Notes under the pieces: model-generated
The model's input: the letters and a program-made list of their open reading frames with translations, nothing else
Told to the model about the DNA's origin: nothing
Databases searched by the model: none
Program-made: the position numbers and the translations under genes
In this document: positions 16,747 to 26,722 of the stretch, piece after piece
Numbering within the stretch: position 1 is the first letter of the stretch
Layout: every line of letters starts with the position of its first letter
DNA from: UBA1351 sp965140555
Lineage (GTDB): Bacteria > Bacillota > Clostridia > Lachnospirales > Vallitaleaceae
Assembly (NCBI GenBank): GCA_965140555.1
Contig: OZ223260.1
Span: forward strand, 124,001-188,000
Length of the DNA: 64,000 nt
Direction: 5' to 3'

Positions 16747-18646
16747 TTATTTGCCGTTAAATGGTAAAGGCTTGGACGTATGGGGATGGAATGCCTTGGA
16801 TTTTGTTGTTGTTACAGGCGATGCATATGTAGACCATCCATCCTTTGGTGCTGCTATTATATCGCGTCTACTTCAAGCTGCAGGATACCGTGTTGGTATC
16901 ATTGCCCAACCCGATTGGAAGAATCACAAAGATATTACTGCATTTGGTAAACCGGAACTAGGTTTTTTGGTCACAGGGGGTAATATTGACTCCATGGTCA
17001 ATCATTATACTGTTGCAAAAAAGCGACGGGATAATGATGCTTATTCGCCGGGAGGAGTTAGTGGTTTAAGACCTGATCGTGCAACCATTGTATATGGCAA
17101 TTTGATACGTCAAGTATATAAGGATTCACCGATTATACTGGGTGGAATTGAAGCAAGCTTAAGACGCTTGGCTCATTATGACTACTGGGATAATAAAATC
17201 CGTCGCTCCATTCTTTTGGATGCAAGTGCGGATATGATTATATATGGGATGGCAGAGAAAGCGATTGAAGAAGTTGCTGAAGCATTAAAAGCCGGAATTC
17301 CTATCAGTGAAATTACCTATGTTAAAGGAACCACATTCAGAGCCAAGGATACAGAGTTTCTGGTGAATGCCTATGAATTGCCATCATATAGAGTTCTGTT
17401 GAAAGATAAAAAAGCCTATGCAGAAAGTTTTATGCGACAAACAAAAGAAGCAAATTTTGCCCACGGGAAGAGTTTGATAGAAGCTTATGATGAGAATGTA
17501 CTCGTCGTTCAAAATCCGCCTATGGCACCTTTAAGTCAATCGGAATTTGATTATTATTATAGCTTTTCTTATATGAGAGATGTACATCCATCTTATACAG
17601 AGCATGTACCGGCTATTGAAGAAGTTAAATTCAGTATTATTAGCAATAGAGGATGTTTTGGTGATTGTAACTTTTGTGCATTAACCTTTCACCAGGGACG
17701 TACGGTTCAAAGTCGAAGCCATGCATCCATATTAAAAGAAGCCAACGAAATGGTTTGGGATAAAGATTTCAAAGGTTATATTCACGATGTCGGAGGACCG
17801 ACGGCTAATTTTAGAGAACCGTCGTGTGAAAAACAGTTAAAACACGGAACCTGCAGTAACAAGGATTGTCTTGGAACAACACCGTGTAAGGAACTTCGCG
17901 TAGACCATCAAGACTATCTGTCTTTGCTAAGGGAATTAAAGAAGGTACCGAATGTAAAAAAAGTATTTGTGCGTTCAGGAATTCGCTTTGACTATTTGAT
18001 GTATGACTCGGATGATACCTTTTTCAAAGAATTGGTTCGTGATCATATTAGCGGTCAATTAAAAGTGGCGCCGGAACATGTATCGAATAAGGTGTTGCGA
18101 TATATGGGCAAACCGGATCACCATGTGTACAAAGGTTTTGTTAACAAATACGAAGACTTGAACAAGCAATATGGACTCAAGCAATTTATTGTACCTTATC
18201 TAATGTCCTCTCACCCCGGTTCGGATTTGAATGATGCAATACAATTGGCAGAGTTTTTGAGAGATCAACGGATTACACCACAGCAGGTACAAGATTTTTA
18301 TCCGACGCCCAGTACTCTATCGACGGTTATGTATTATACGGAGATAGATCCGAGAACAATGCAACCTGTATATGTGGTGAAGACACCTCATGAAAAAGCG
18401 ATGCAGCGTGCTTTAATACAATATCGAAATCCGAAGAATCATCGTCTCGTTCAAGAAGCGCTTATTTTAGCGGGACGTGAAGACCTTATCGGTTTTGATA
18501 GAAAATGTCTTATACGGCCGAAAGGTAGTATGCATTCAAAGGGGAAAGGGACGTCAGTAACGTACTCGAAAAACGAGAAAAAGGCGCCTAAGAAACAAGG
18601 GAAAAAGAAAGTAATTCGAAATGTTCATAAAAAGAAGAATAAATAA
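16739..18646 (+). CDS. YgiQ-family radical SAM protein
   Basis: The ~635-residue protein matches YgiQ-type proteins. The N-terminus has VVTGDAYVDHPSFG, the middle has the [4Fe-4S]/SAM motif CFGDCNFCAL, and further Cys residues sit in the insert around CSNKDCLGTTPC. The C-terminus is very Lys-rich, as usual. The biochemical role of the family is unknown. The ATG at 16739 gives a typical N-terminus (MNNYLPLNG). A TTG at 16733 is 7 nt behind AAAGGA and is an alternative. It overlaps the HAD gene by 8 bp. Confidence 0.9.
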   Translation: MNNYLPLNGKGLDVWGWNALDFVVVTGDAYVDHPSFGAAIISRLLQAAGYRVGIIAQPDWKNHKDITAFGKPELGFLVTGGNIDSMVNHYTVAKKRRDNDAYSPGGVSGLRPDRATIVYGNLIRQVYKDSPIILGGIEASLRRLAHYDYWDNKIRRSILLDASADMIIYGMAEKAIEEVAEALKAGIPISEITYVKGTTFRAKDTEFLVNAYELPSYRVLLKDKKAYAESFMRQTKEANFAHGKSLIEAYDENVLVVQNPPMAPLSQSEFDYYYSFSYMRDVHPSYTEHVPAIEEVKFSIISNRGCFGDCNFCALTFHQGRTVQSRSHASILKEANEMVWDKDFKGYIHDVGGPTANFREPSCEKQLKHGTCSNKDCLGTTPCKELRVDHQDYLSLLRELKKVPNVKKVFVRSGIRFDYLMYDSDDTFFKELVRDHISGQLKVAPEHVSNKVLRYMGKPDHHVYKGFVNKYEDLNKQYGLKQFIVPYLMSSHPGSDLNDAIQLAEFLRDQRITPQQVQDFYPTPSTLSTVMYYTEIDPRTMQPVYVVKTPHEKAMQRALIQYRNPKNHRLVQEALILAGREDLIGFDRKCLIRPKGSMHSKGKGTSVTYSKNEKKAPKKQGKKKVIRNVHKKKNK

Positions 18647-18665
18647 CGGCTTGTAGGAGTTTGCG

Positions 18666-18694
18666 TTGACGTAGAGGGGGTCCTCATGTATAAT
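18666..18694 (+). promoter_or_regulatory. SigA-type promoter of the yicC-gmk-rpoZ operon
   Basis: TTGACG (18666-18671) and TATAAT (18689-18694) are separated by 17 bp, 31 bp upstream of the yicC ATG. It is a near-consensus promoter for the long operon that follows. Confidence 0.8.
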
Positions 18695-18725
18695 ACATTA
18701 AGAACCCAAAGAAAAGAGGGAAATC

Positions 18726-19604
18726 ATGTTAAAGAGTATGACAGGATTCGGTCGTGGTGAATGTACATCCAATGACCGTTCCTTAACTATTGAAATGAAA
18801 AGTGTCAATCATCGTTATTGCGACATTAACATTCGCATGCCTCGAAAACTAGCTTTTATGGAGAATACACTCAAGACACGTATGAAAGAAGTGCTGACTC
18901 GAGGTAAGATTGACGTCTATATCAATTACGAGGATCATAGTGATAAGGCCAGTAGTGTTGTTTATAATGAGGCGCTAGCCGGATTATATCTAGAACATTT
19001 ACAAGCCATGGGAGAGACATACGACCTTCAAAATGACATTAATGTGTCGCAGTTAAGTCGTTTTCCTGAGGTTCTTAAGTTGGAAGAACAAGATGATGAT
19101 GAAGACTTATTAGTTCAATTAGTGAACGATGCATTGAATAAAGCATTAGCGCAGATGTCATCAGCCCGTGAAACAGAAGGTGGCATGCTTTGTGCAGATC
19201 TTATCGATAAATTAACACAAATGCTTGGATTAGTAGCTGAATTAAAAGACATCACGCCTGCAGTTATTGAAGACTATCGAGACAAACTGCATCTTCGTAT
19301 TAGCGAAATGCTGGATCAAACCCTTGTGGATCAGGACCGGCTGGCAATGGAAGTGGCTGTTTTTGCTGATAAAAGCTGCATTGATGAAGAAATTGTACGT
19401 CTCGAAAGTCATATTCGACATATGCGTGATTTACTGAGTCAATCAGAGCCCGTGGGACGCAAGTTGGATTTTATTGCTCAAGAGATGAATCGTGAAGCGA
19501 ATACGATTTTGAGTAAGGCCAACAATATTAATGTCTCCAATCAAGGGATTGAGCTAAAAACATTAATAGAAAAAGTAAGAGAACAAATACAGAATATTGA
19601 ATAA
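18726..19604 (+). CDS. YicC/YloC-family endoribonuclease
   Basis: The 292-residue protein has the family's N-terminal MLKSMTGFGRGE, the MKSVNHRYCDINIRMPRKL segment and the conserved C-terminus (GRKLDFIAQEMNREANTILSK). YicC of E. coli has been described as an endoribonuclease. The gene is upstream of gmk and rpoZ in many Firmicutes. The small remA gene that often sits between yicC and gmk is absent here; gmk follows after only 15 bp. Confidence 0.9.
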   Translation: MLKSMTGFGRGECTSNDRSLTIEMKSVNHRYCDINIRMPRKLAFMENTLKTRMKEVLTRGKIDVYINYEDHSDKASSVVYNEALAGLYLEHLQAMGETYDLQNDINVSQLSRFPEVLKLEEQDDDEDLLVQLVNDALNKALAQMSSARETEGGMLCADLIDKLTQMLGLVAELKDITPAVIEDYRDKLHLRISEMLDQTLVDQDRLAMEVAVFADKSCIDEEIVRLESHIRHMRDLLSQSEPVGRKLDFIAQEMNREANTILSKANNINVSNQGIELKTLIEKVREQIQNIE

Positions 19605-19619
19605 GAACGGAGTTTTCAA

Positions 19620-20246
19620 ATGAAGAAAAAAGGATTGCTCTTTATTGTATCCGGTTTTTCGGGTGCAGGAAAAGGTACAATAGTCAAGGCATTCATTGAA
19701 AACAATGAGGATGTGAAGTTGTCCGTATCGGCTACGACACGAGAATGCAGAGAAGGCGAAATAGAAGGTGTCCATTATTATTATATTTCAACAGATCGAT
19801 TTAAGGCTATGATTCAAGAAGGCGACATGTTTGAATATGCCACTTATGTTGGTAATTATTATGGGACGCCTAAAAGTTTTGTGGTAGAACAGCTAGAAGC
19901 GGGACATGATGTGTTATTGGAAATCGAAATGCAAGGAGCTCTTCAGGTGAAGAAAATGTACGATGAGGCAATAATGATTTTTGTTGTACCGCCTCATGCA
20001 CAAGACTTGAAAGACCGATTGGTCGGTCGTGGGACTGAGACAATGGATGTTATTATGAATCGCTTAAAGCGGTCTTATGAAGAAACCGAGCTTATGGTTC
20101 ATTATGACTACATTTTGATGAATGATAAATTAAATGATGCGGTTAGAACACTTGAAGGGATACGATTGGCAGAACATGCCAAACAATGTCACTTTGAGCA
20201 TTTGAATGATAAATTTAAGGCCGAGTTACAAGATATTATAGTGTGA
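19620..20246 (+). CDS. gmk: Guanylate kinase
   Basis: The 208-residue enzyme phosphorylates GMP to GDP with ATP. It shows the P-loop SGFSGAGKGTIV, SVSATTRECREGE and GVHYYYIS segments, the GMP-binding TYVGNYYGTPKSFV, and EIEMQGALQVKK. GDP supply connects it with (p)ppGpp metabolism. rpoZ follows after 14 bp. Confidence 0.95.
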   Translation: MKKKGLLFIVSGFSGAGKGTIVKAFIENNEDVKLSVSATTRECREGEIEGVHYYYISTDRFKAMIQEGDMFEYATYVGNYYGTPKSFVVEQLEAGHDVLLEIEMQGALQVKKMYDEAIMIFVVPPHAQDLKDRLVGRGTETMDVIMNRLKRSYEETELMVHYDYILMNDKLNDAVRTLEGIRLAEHAKQCHFEHLNDKFKAELQDIIV

Positions 20247-20260
20247 AAGGAGTAATACAT

Positions 20261-20479
20261 ATGCTACATCCATCCTATTCAGATTTAATGGGCGTTATTA
20301 ACGAAAGAAGTGGTGAAGTAGACGATAAGGTTAAGAGTCGTTATTCAGTTATTATTGCAACATCAAGACGTGCAAGACAGTTGATTGCAGGCGATGATCC
20401 GATGATTGAAGTCACAATTCCTAAACCATTATCAATTGCTGTGGAAGAATTGTATGAAGGCAAAATTGATATTGTTTAA
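20261..20479 (+). CDS. rpoZ: RNA polymerase omega subunit
   Basis: The 72-residue protein has the omega signature: KVKSRYSVIIATSRRARQL followed by PLSIAVEELYEGKI. Omega helps assemble the beta' subunit into RNA polymerase. The ATG at 20261 is used because AAAGGAG lies 8 nt upstream. The frame also opens earlier, overlapping the gmk stop. Confidence 0.93.
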   Translation: MLHPSYSDLMGVINERSGEVDDKVKSRYSVIIATSRRARQLIAGDDPMIEVTIPKPLSIAVEELYEGKIDIV

Positions 20480-20501
20480 GGACTGAAGAAGTATTCAGCA
20501 C

Positions 20502-20530
20502 AAAGAGGCGCTCTGGCGTCTCTTTGATTT
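20502..20530 (+). terminator. Hairpin between rpoZ and priA (partial terminator)
   Basis: AAAGAGGCGC-TCTG-GCGTCTCTTT forms a 10-bp stem with one G-T wobble, followed by GATTTTA. No new promoter is obvious before priA, so it probably reduces rather than blocks transcription into the rest of the operon. Confidence 0.6.
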
Positions 20531-20576
20531 TATAGAAGCTTATCAAAATAGTTGCTTGGATTAAGGAGGTATGAAG

Positions 20577-22805
20577 GTGGAGATTGCTAATGTGATTATA
20601 GATATTACGACAGATGCGTTGAATCGAACCTTCTCCTATATAATACCACCCCATTTGTCAGATCAAATTGAAGGGGGCAGTGTCGTTCGAGTGCCTTTCG
20701 GAGCCAAGAATACACTACGTGAAGCCTATGTTATTGAGAAAGGATATCTGACAAAAGAACCTGAATATACATTGAAAGCTATCGAGTCTGTTATTGATCG
20801 AGTTACGATTGAAAAAGAGTTGATACAATTAGCCGGCTGGATGCAACGTCGTTACGTGTGTCCGATTACAAGCGCTCTTTCGCTTATGGTGCCAAGTAAT
20901 GTAGAGGCAAAGACGAAAGCGCTACGGAGTATTTACTTGGAGCAAGGGAATCGGGATAGAATTCAAGAGTATTTGGCAACGCCTATGCGTACAAAGCGAG
21001 AAGAAAAGCGACGTATGATTTTAGAATCATTACTTGACGAGGCAACCCAATTAGGGGTTACACAATGGAGAGAAAAAGATGTGTTGAGCCGTTATGCAAC
21101 GTCAACAGATATGATGAAGCGTTTGGAAAAAGAAGGTTACCTTGTACGAGGCTATCAAGAGGTGGGCCGTAAGATTGCAGTACTCAAACAGCGAGAGAGC
21201 ATAGCCCCTCCCAAAGAACTGACAGATGAACAAGAACAGGTGGTACAATCGATTGTAGCTGATTTATCCCATCAGACGCATCTTATTCATGGTGTGACAG
21301 GAAGCGGGAAGACAGAAATATATATGCAACTTATTGAACGCGTTTTGTTGCAAGGAAAACAAGCGATTGTCCTTATTCCGGAAATAGGTCTAACAAGACA
21401 GACAATTCACCGTTTTATAGAACGATTCGGTCCCGTAGTGGGTGTCATGCATTCCCGATTGAATGAAGGGGAACGCTACGAGCAGTGGCAAAAGGCAAAG
21501 GAAGGTTCGACCAAAATAATGATAGGTGCAAGATCGGCTATTTTTACACCGTTTCAACATCTTGGGATGGTCATTATTGACGAAGAACATGAGCATACTT
21601 ACAAATCTGAGCAAAGTCCGAGGTATCATACACGAGAAGTGGCTATCAAACGCGGAATGTACCATGATTGCCCTGTGATTTTAGGAAGCGCTACACCTCT
21701 TGTGGAAAGCTATCATAAGGCCCTAGAAGGTCAATATCGTCTTCACCAGCTCAAGCATCGAGCCATTCATGGATCGATAAGAAAAGTTGAATGTGTCGAT
21801 ATGCGACAAGAACTTGAAAATGGTAATCGTTCTATTATTTCTAAACCGTTACATGAAGGTATTGTGAAGGCGCTAAATAATGGCAATCAAGTGATGCTGT
21901 TTATTAATCGACGTGGTTATGCTAATTTTATTTCATGTCGGCAATGTGGCTTTGTATATGAGTGTGATGCATGTGAAGTTTCTATGACGTATCATGCCAC
22001 GAATAAGCGATTGATTTGCCATTATTGCGGAAAATCACAAAAAATAGATAAAACCTGTCCGAAATGTGGATCGACATACTTGAAAGCGTTTGGTGCAGGA
22101 ACGCAACGTATTGTGAAAGAGTTGCAGAGATTATATCCATCGGCAAAAATCGGTCGCATGGATCAAGATACAACAAGACAAAAAGACGGACACGATCGTA
22201 TCTTGAGTCAAATGGAAAATCGGGAGATTGATATCCTAATCGGTACACAGATGATAACCAAAGGGCATGATTTCCATCATGTGGCAGTCGTTGGTGTTCT
22301 TGCGGCAGATTTGTCGCTACATATGGATGACTTTCGAGCTTCTGAAAAAACATATCAGTTACTGACGCAAGTTATCGGTAGAACGGGTCGTGGCGATATA
22401 GAGGGAAAGGCTTATGTTCAAACGTATACACCCGGACACTATGCCATTACAACGGCTATGCAAGAAGACTATCTGGCTTTTTATAAAGAGGAAATTCTTT
22501 ATCGTTCCATGATGGTGTACCCGCCTTTTTGCCACTTGCTCCAAATTCTGGTTTTGGATAGTAACGAATCTCTATGTGTGCAATTTGTTGAAGAAGCGAA
22601 GGATTACATCGAAGCAACATACGATGGTGTGGATGTTCTTGGTCCTGCTAAGGCGTCCGTCGGAAAAGTCAATGGCGTTTATCGCTATCGCTTATTAGTC
22701 AAAGGAAAGCAGTATAAGCAGTTGACGAAAGTCATGCGGGAACTTTATAATAAGAGTGGTAAAATAAAATGTATCATGGATATGAACCCCATGAGTTTAA
22801 TTTAA
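20577..22805 (+). CDS. priA: Primosomal protein N' (replication restart helicase PriA)
   Basis: The ~742-residue superfamily 2 helicase reloads the replisome at stalled forks. Motifs are Walker A GVTGSGKTEIYMQ, the Walker B variant IIDEEHEHTYKSEQ, SATPLVES, and two zinc clusters of eight Cys (CRQC, CDAC, CHYC and CPKC). Helicase motif VI is TQVIGRTGRG. The GTG at 20577 is 7 nt after AGGAGG. The ATG at 20571 is only 1 nt after that site and is less likely. Confidence 0.95.
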   Translation: MEIANVIIDITTDALNRTFSYIIPPHLSDQIEGGSVVRVPFGAKNTLREAYVIEKGYLTKEPEYTLKAIESVIDRVTIEKELIQLAGWMQRRYVCPITSALSLMVPSNVEAKTKALRSIYLEQGNRDRIQEYLATPMRTKREEKRRMILESLLDEATQLGVTQWREKDVLSRYATSTDMMKRLEKEGYLVRGYQEVGRKIAVLKQRESIAPPKELTDEQEQVVQSIVADLSHQTHLIHGVTGSGKTEIYMQLIERVLLQGKQAIVLIPEIGLTRQTIHRFIERFGPVVGVMHSRLNEGERYEQWQKAKEGSTKIMIGARSAIFTPFQHLGMVIIDEEHEHTYKSEQSPRYHTREVAIKRGMYHDCPVILGSATPLVESYHKALEGQYRLHQLKHRAIHGSIRKVECVDMRQELENGNRSIISKPLHEGIVKALNNGNQVMLFINRRGYANFISCRQCGFVYECDACEVSMTYHATNKRLICHYCGKSQKIDKTCPKCGSTYLKAFGAGTQRIVKELQRLYPSAKIGRMDQDTTRQKDGHDRILSQMENREIDILIGTQMITKGHDFHHVAVVGVLAADLSLHMDDFRASEKTYQLLTQVIGRTGRGDIEGKAYVQTYTPGHYAITTAMQEDYLAFYKEEILYRSMMVYPPFCHLLQILVLDSNESLCVQFVEEAKDYIEATYDGVDVLGPAKASVGKVNGVYRYRLLVKGKQYKQLTKVMRELYNKSGKIKCIMDMNPMSLI

Positions 22806-22853
22806 TTGATGACTGATATGTGTTACGACACATTATATAAAGGAGAATATATT

Positions 22854-23339
22854 ATGGCATTACGAAAAATACGTTTGGATGAAGATCCTATTTTAAGAAA
22901 ATTGGCGCGCCCAATTACAGAAATAACACCTAAGATAGAAGCATTGGCAGAGGATATGATTGAGACAATGAACGATGCCAATGGTGTTGGCTTAGCAGCT
23001 CCTCAAGTGGGCATACTAAAGCGTATCGTTGTTGTCGATGTAGGCGAAGGTCCTGTTGTATTCATCAATCCTGAAATTATGGAACAAGATGGAGAACAAG
23101 TCGGTCCTGAAGGATGTTTGAGTTTGCCGGGTAAGACCGGTATTGTAAGTCGTCCGAATCATGTCATTGTAAAGGCGATGAATCTCGATGGTGAGGCTAT
23201 TACAGTAGAAGCCGAAGGGTTTTATGCCCGTGCTATATGTCATGAAATTGATCATTTGAACGGTCAATTATATATCGATATTGCTGAACGTATGCTCACT
23301 GAAGAAGAGATGAGTTTAGCAGAAGCAGAGATGGAGTAA
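22854..23339 (+). CDS. def: Peptide deformylase
   Basis: The 161-residue metalloenzyme removes the formyl group from nascent proteins. All three conserved motifs are present: GVGLAAPQVG, EGCLSLPG and HEIDHLNG. The last two supply the Cys and two His metal ligands. The ATG at 22854 has AAGGAG 8 nt upstream. It is paired with fmt, 5 bp downstream, which adds the formyl group to initiator tRNA. Confidence 0.95.
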   Translation: MALRKIRLDEDPILRKLARPITEITPKIEALAEDMIETMNDANGVGLAAPQVGILKRIVVVDVGEGPVVFINPEIMEQDGEQVGPEGCLSLPGKTGIVSRPNHVIVKAMNLDGEAITVEAEGFYARAICHEIDHLNGQLYIDIAERMLTEEEMSLAEAEME

Positions 23340-23344
23340 GAACT

Positions 23345-24280
23345 ATGAAAATTATTTTTATGGGAACGCCTGATTTTAGTGTTCCGACATTACAAACACT
23401 TATTGATTCAGAACATGAAGTTGTTGCGTGTTATACTCAACCTGATAAGCCAAAAGGCCGAGGGAAGAAAATGCATAAAACACCTGTTAAAGAACTCTGT
23501 GAACGCTATGATATACCGGTTTACCAACCAAAACGCATGCGACATGAGGAAGCCGTTCAAGAGTTTCAAAGTATTGAGGCGGATGTAGCTGTTGTTATTG
23601 CCTATGGACAGATATTGCCGGCGTCGGTCCTTTTTGATAAAAGATATGGCAGTATTAATATTCATGCTTCTTTGTTGCCAAAATATAGAGGGGCAGCACC
23701 TTACCAGTGGGCGGTTATTAATGGAGAACAGTTGACAGGTATTACAACGATGAATATGGATGTCGGTATAGATACAGGCGACATGCTGTTAAAAAAAGAA
23801 ATACCTATTGATGCGAAGGAGACGGCAGGTTCTCTTCATGATAAATTGATGTATGCCGGCGGTGACTTGCTTCTTGAAACCTTGCAAGGGGTTCAAGAAG
23901 GTACAATAACACCGATTCCTCAAAAGGATGAGGAAGCCACAAGTGCTCCGTTGCTTAATAAAAATTCGGGAAAAATAAATTGGAACATGTCGGCAACAAC
24001 CATTGAACGTTTAATTCGGGGAATGAACCCGTGGCCCAGTGCATTTACCTTTCTGGGGCAACAACTCCTTAAGATTTGGGAGGCAGATGTTATAGAAAGC
24101 GGTGTAACTCATATGAGTCCGGGGACAATAGTGGAAGTAAGACCCAAAGAAGGAATTGTTGTTCAATGTCAAGAGAATCAGTTGTTGATACGAACCGTGC
24201 AACTCCAAGGAAAAAGACGCATGTCGGCATCAGACTTTATAAATGGATATCAAGTAATTGTCGGTAGTATATTAGAATAA
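23345..24280 (+). CDS. fmt: Methionyl-tRNA formyltransferase
   Basis: The 311-residue enzyme formylates Met-tRNAfMet using 10-formyltetrahydrofolate. The N-terminal MKIIFMGTPDFSVPTL, the catalytic SLLPKYRGAAPYQWAVINGE and the C-terminal OB-like domain are all recognisable. It directly follows def. Confidence 0.95.
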   Translation: MKIIFMGTPDFSVPTLQTLIDSEHEVVACYTQPDKPKGRGKKMHKTPVKELCERYDIPVYQPKRMRHEEAVQEFQSIEADVAVVIAYGQILPASVLFDKRYGSINIHASLLPKYRGAAPYQWAVINGEQLTGITTMNMDVGIDTGDMLLKKEIPIDAKETAGSLHDKLMYAGGDLLLETLQGVQEGTITPIPQKDEEATSAPLLNKNSGKINWNMSATTIERLIRGMNPWPSAFTFLGQQLLKIWEADVIESGVTHMSPGTIVEVRPKEGIVVQCQENQLLIRTVQLQGKRRMSASDFINGYQVIVGSILE

Positions 24281-24302
24281 CGAAGCATTTATGGAGGCTT
24301 AG

Positions 24303-25649
24303 ATGGCAAAAGTGAATGAGCGACATATGGCGCTTAAAATATTAGAAAAGATTGAAGCAGAAGGTGGTTTTGCAAATAAAACCCTTGATGACTTTTTCTA
24401 TGTCTATCCATGTGACGAAAGAGAACGACATTTTATAGAACGCCTTGTGTATGGGACAATAGAAAAAGAAAAGTACTTGGATTTTTGCTTGAATCAAGTA
24501 TCAAAGACCCCGGTTAAGAAAATGAAGCCGGTTATACGACATATTTTACGATTAACGGCATATCAAATTCTTTTTATGGATAAGGTACCTTCCCATGCAG
24601 CTATCAATGAAGCTGTGAAATTAACGATAAAACGTAAGCTTCATAACTTGAAAGGGTTTGTAAATGGAGTCTCAAGAAGTCTTGAGAGACAGAAAGAGAG
24701 TGTTGCTGATGGAATCACCAGATTGCCAATAGAAGAACGTCTGTCCATCCAATACTCTATTGATGTGGCTATTGTTTCGCATCTTTTGGGGCAGTATACG
24801 AAAGAAGAACTTGAGGCTTATCTTAAAGCGATGGATGAACAAGTGCCTATTACAGTGTTTGCTAGATCTCTTTCTAGAGAAGACTTGGCGAAGGAACTTC
24901 AAGACTATGGCCTTGTTCGAGACGGGTTCATATTGAAGGAGGCTCTTTTGTTCAAAACAGATTATCCTTTAGATTCTATTCCGGTATTTCAACGTGGACA
25001 AGCGTATGTTCAGGATGAAAGTGCAGCCCTTGTAGGTTTGGCTAGTGAATTAAAGAAGGGTGAACATGTTTTGGATGTATGTGCAGCCCCAGGGGGTAAA
25101 AGTATTCAAGCAGCCCTTGCAGTGGGGGATTCCGGGAAAGTGATCAGTTGTGATATATCGGAATATAAGGTTGGTATCATTCGTGAAAATGCAACTCGTC
25201 TAAGTCTAGCTAATATAGAAGCGGTTGTTCATGATGCAACGAACTTTGAAGATGATTGGAATGAGTCCTTTGATACATTGATTGTTGACGTACCATGTTC
25301 CGGACTAGGTCTATTACGCAAGAAACCGGATATAAAGAAGCATATGACGTTGGATAAGATGGTTGCGCTTACGGATATACAGCAGAATATTTTAAGAACC
25401 GTTGCTCCGTATGTCAAAAAAGGCGGACATATTATATACAGCACCTGTACCATCAATAAAGAAGAAAACGAAGCACAGATTCATGCTTTTCTAAAGAACC
25501 ATTCAGAGTTTGAACTTGTACAATTACCACATCTCATGACAGAGCATCCCTTAGTGGGGAGTATGGTTCATGAACATATGTTGACGGTAATGACCCAAAC
25601 GAGTCGAACAGATGGGTTCTTTATAGCGAAGTTAAAACGGAAAGAATGA
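24303..25649 (+). CDS. rsmB: 16S rRNA (cytosine-967-C5)-methyltransferase
   Basis: The 448-residue protein has an N-terminal NusB-like RNA-binding domain (LKILEKIEAEGGFANKTL) and a C-terminal SAM methyltransferase domain: SAM loop DVCAAPGGKSIQA, VDVPCSGLGLLRKKPDIK with one catalytic Cys, and YSTCTINKEENE with the second. It shares a 4-bp overlap with rlmN. Confidence 0.95.
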   Translation: MAKVNERHMALKILEKIEAEGGFANKTLDDFFYVYPCDERERHFIERLVYGTIEKEKYLDFCLNQVSKTPVKKMKPVIRHILRLTAYQILFMDKVPSHAAINEAVKLTIKRKLHNLKGFVNGVSRSLERQKESVADGITRLPIEERLSIQYSIDVAIVSHLLGQYTKEELEAYLKAMDEQVPITVFARSLSREDLAKELQDYGLVRDGFILKEALLFKTDYPLDSIPVFQRGQAYVQDESAALVGLASELKKGEHVLDVCAAPGGKSIQAALAVGDSGKVISCDISEYKVGIIRENATRLSLANIEAVVHDATNFEDDWNESFDTLIVDVPCSGLGLLRKKPDIKKHMTLDKMVALTDIQQNILRTVAPYVKKGGHIIYSTCTINKEENEAQIHAFLKNHSEFELVQLPHLMTEHPLVGSMVHEHMLTVMTQTSRTDGFFIAKLKRKE

Positions 25650-26701
25650 GAGTTAATATGACGAATGATATTAAATCCTTGTCTATAGATGAATTACAAG
25701 CGTTGCTAAAGGGCTGGAAAATGCCCTCCTTTCGTGCAACCCAGTTATTTGAAGGATTGCATAAGAAACAAGTAACTGCTTATAGTGAAATAAGTAATAT
25801 TCCTAAAAAAATGATTGAACAATTGGAAAAAATGGGTCCTTTTGTTGAAGCCAAGATTGTAGCTGTTCAAAAAGATGCCGTAGATAAAACGCAAAAAATA
25901 CTGTTTGCCCTTCCGGACGGACAATTAGTTGAAGCTGTATTGATGTCTTATCGATACGGCTATTCGTTGTGTATTTCTTCTCAGATTGGGTGCCGCATGG
26001 GCTGCAGTTTTTGCGCATCAACACAATCCGGGTTGACAAGGCAACTGACTGCGTCTGAGATGTTAGAACAAGTTTATGCTGTTGAACGTCATATAGGAGA
26101 ACCGATTAGTCGTATTGTAGTCATGGGAACCGGAGAGCCCTTTGATAATTATGATGCCTTTGTACGTTTTGTTACATTGGTGAGTCATGAAAAAGGACGT
26201 CATTTGTCAAGGCGTCATATTACCGTATCCACCTGTGGTTTGGTTCCCAAAATACTGGCATTAGCCGAAGACTTGCCTCAAGTGAATTTGGCCATCTCCT
26301 TACATAGTCCCTATCAAGAAAAACGCGCAACACTTATGCCTGTTGCAAAAGCGTATCCCCTTGAGAAGCTGATGGAGGCTTGTCATAGCTATATAGAGAA
26401 GACGAATCGACGGATTACCTTTGAATATGCATTAATTGAAGGGGATAATGATAGCTATGATGATGCAAAAGCCCTTGTTGATTTACTGAGGGGGATTCTA
26501 TGTCACGTAAATCTAATCCCTGTCAATCCTGTGGATCACAGTGATCAAAAAGCGACAGAGGAGAGACATATTCAACGGTTTTATGATATACTGGATAAAA
26601 ATCATATTCAAGTGACCGTTAGGCGTTCATTAGGAAGGGAAATTGATGCTGCCTGCGGTCAGTTAAGAAATCGATACATGGATGAGAACAATAATCTATA
26701 G
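25646..26701 (+). CDS. rlmN: Dual-specificity 23S rRNA/tRNA adenine-C2 methyltransferase
   Basis: The 351-residue radical-SAM enzyme has the cluster motif CRMGCSFCAS, the VVMGTGEPFDNYDA motif and the second catalytic Cys near the C-terminus in DAACGQLRNR. It methylates C2 of an adenosine in the peptidyl-transferase centre of 23S rRNA, and of some tRNAs. The ATG at 25646 overlaps the rsmB stop. A second in-frame ATG at 25658 is also possible. Confidence 0.95.
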   Translation: MRVNMTNDIKSLSIDELQALLKGWKMPSFRATQLFEGLHKKQVTAYSEISNIPKKMIEQLEKMGPFVEAKIVAVQKDAVDKTQKILFALPDGQLVEAVLMSYRYGYSLCISSQIGCRMGCSFCASTQSGLTRQLTASEMLEQVYAVERHIGEPISRIVVMGTGEPFDNYDAFVRFVTLVSHEKGRHLSRRHITVSTCGLVPKILALAEDLPQVNLAISLHSPYQEKRATLMPVAKAYPLEKLMEACHSYIEKTNRRITFEYALIEGDNDSYDDAKALVDLLRGILCHVNLIPVNPVDHSDQKATEERHIQRFYDILDKNHIQVTVRRSLGREIDAACGQLRNRYMDENNNL

Positions 26702-26722
26702 ATTTTTGTTAAAGGAGGAGCT

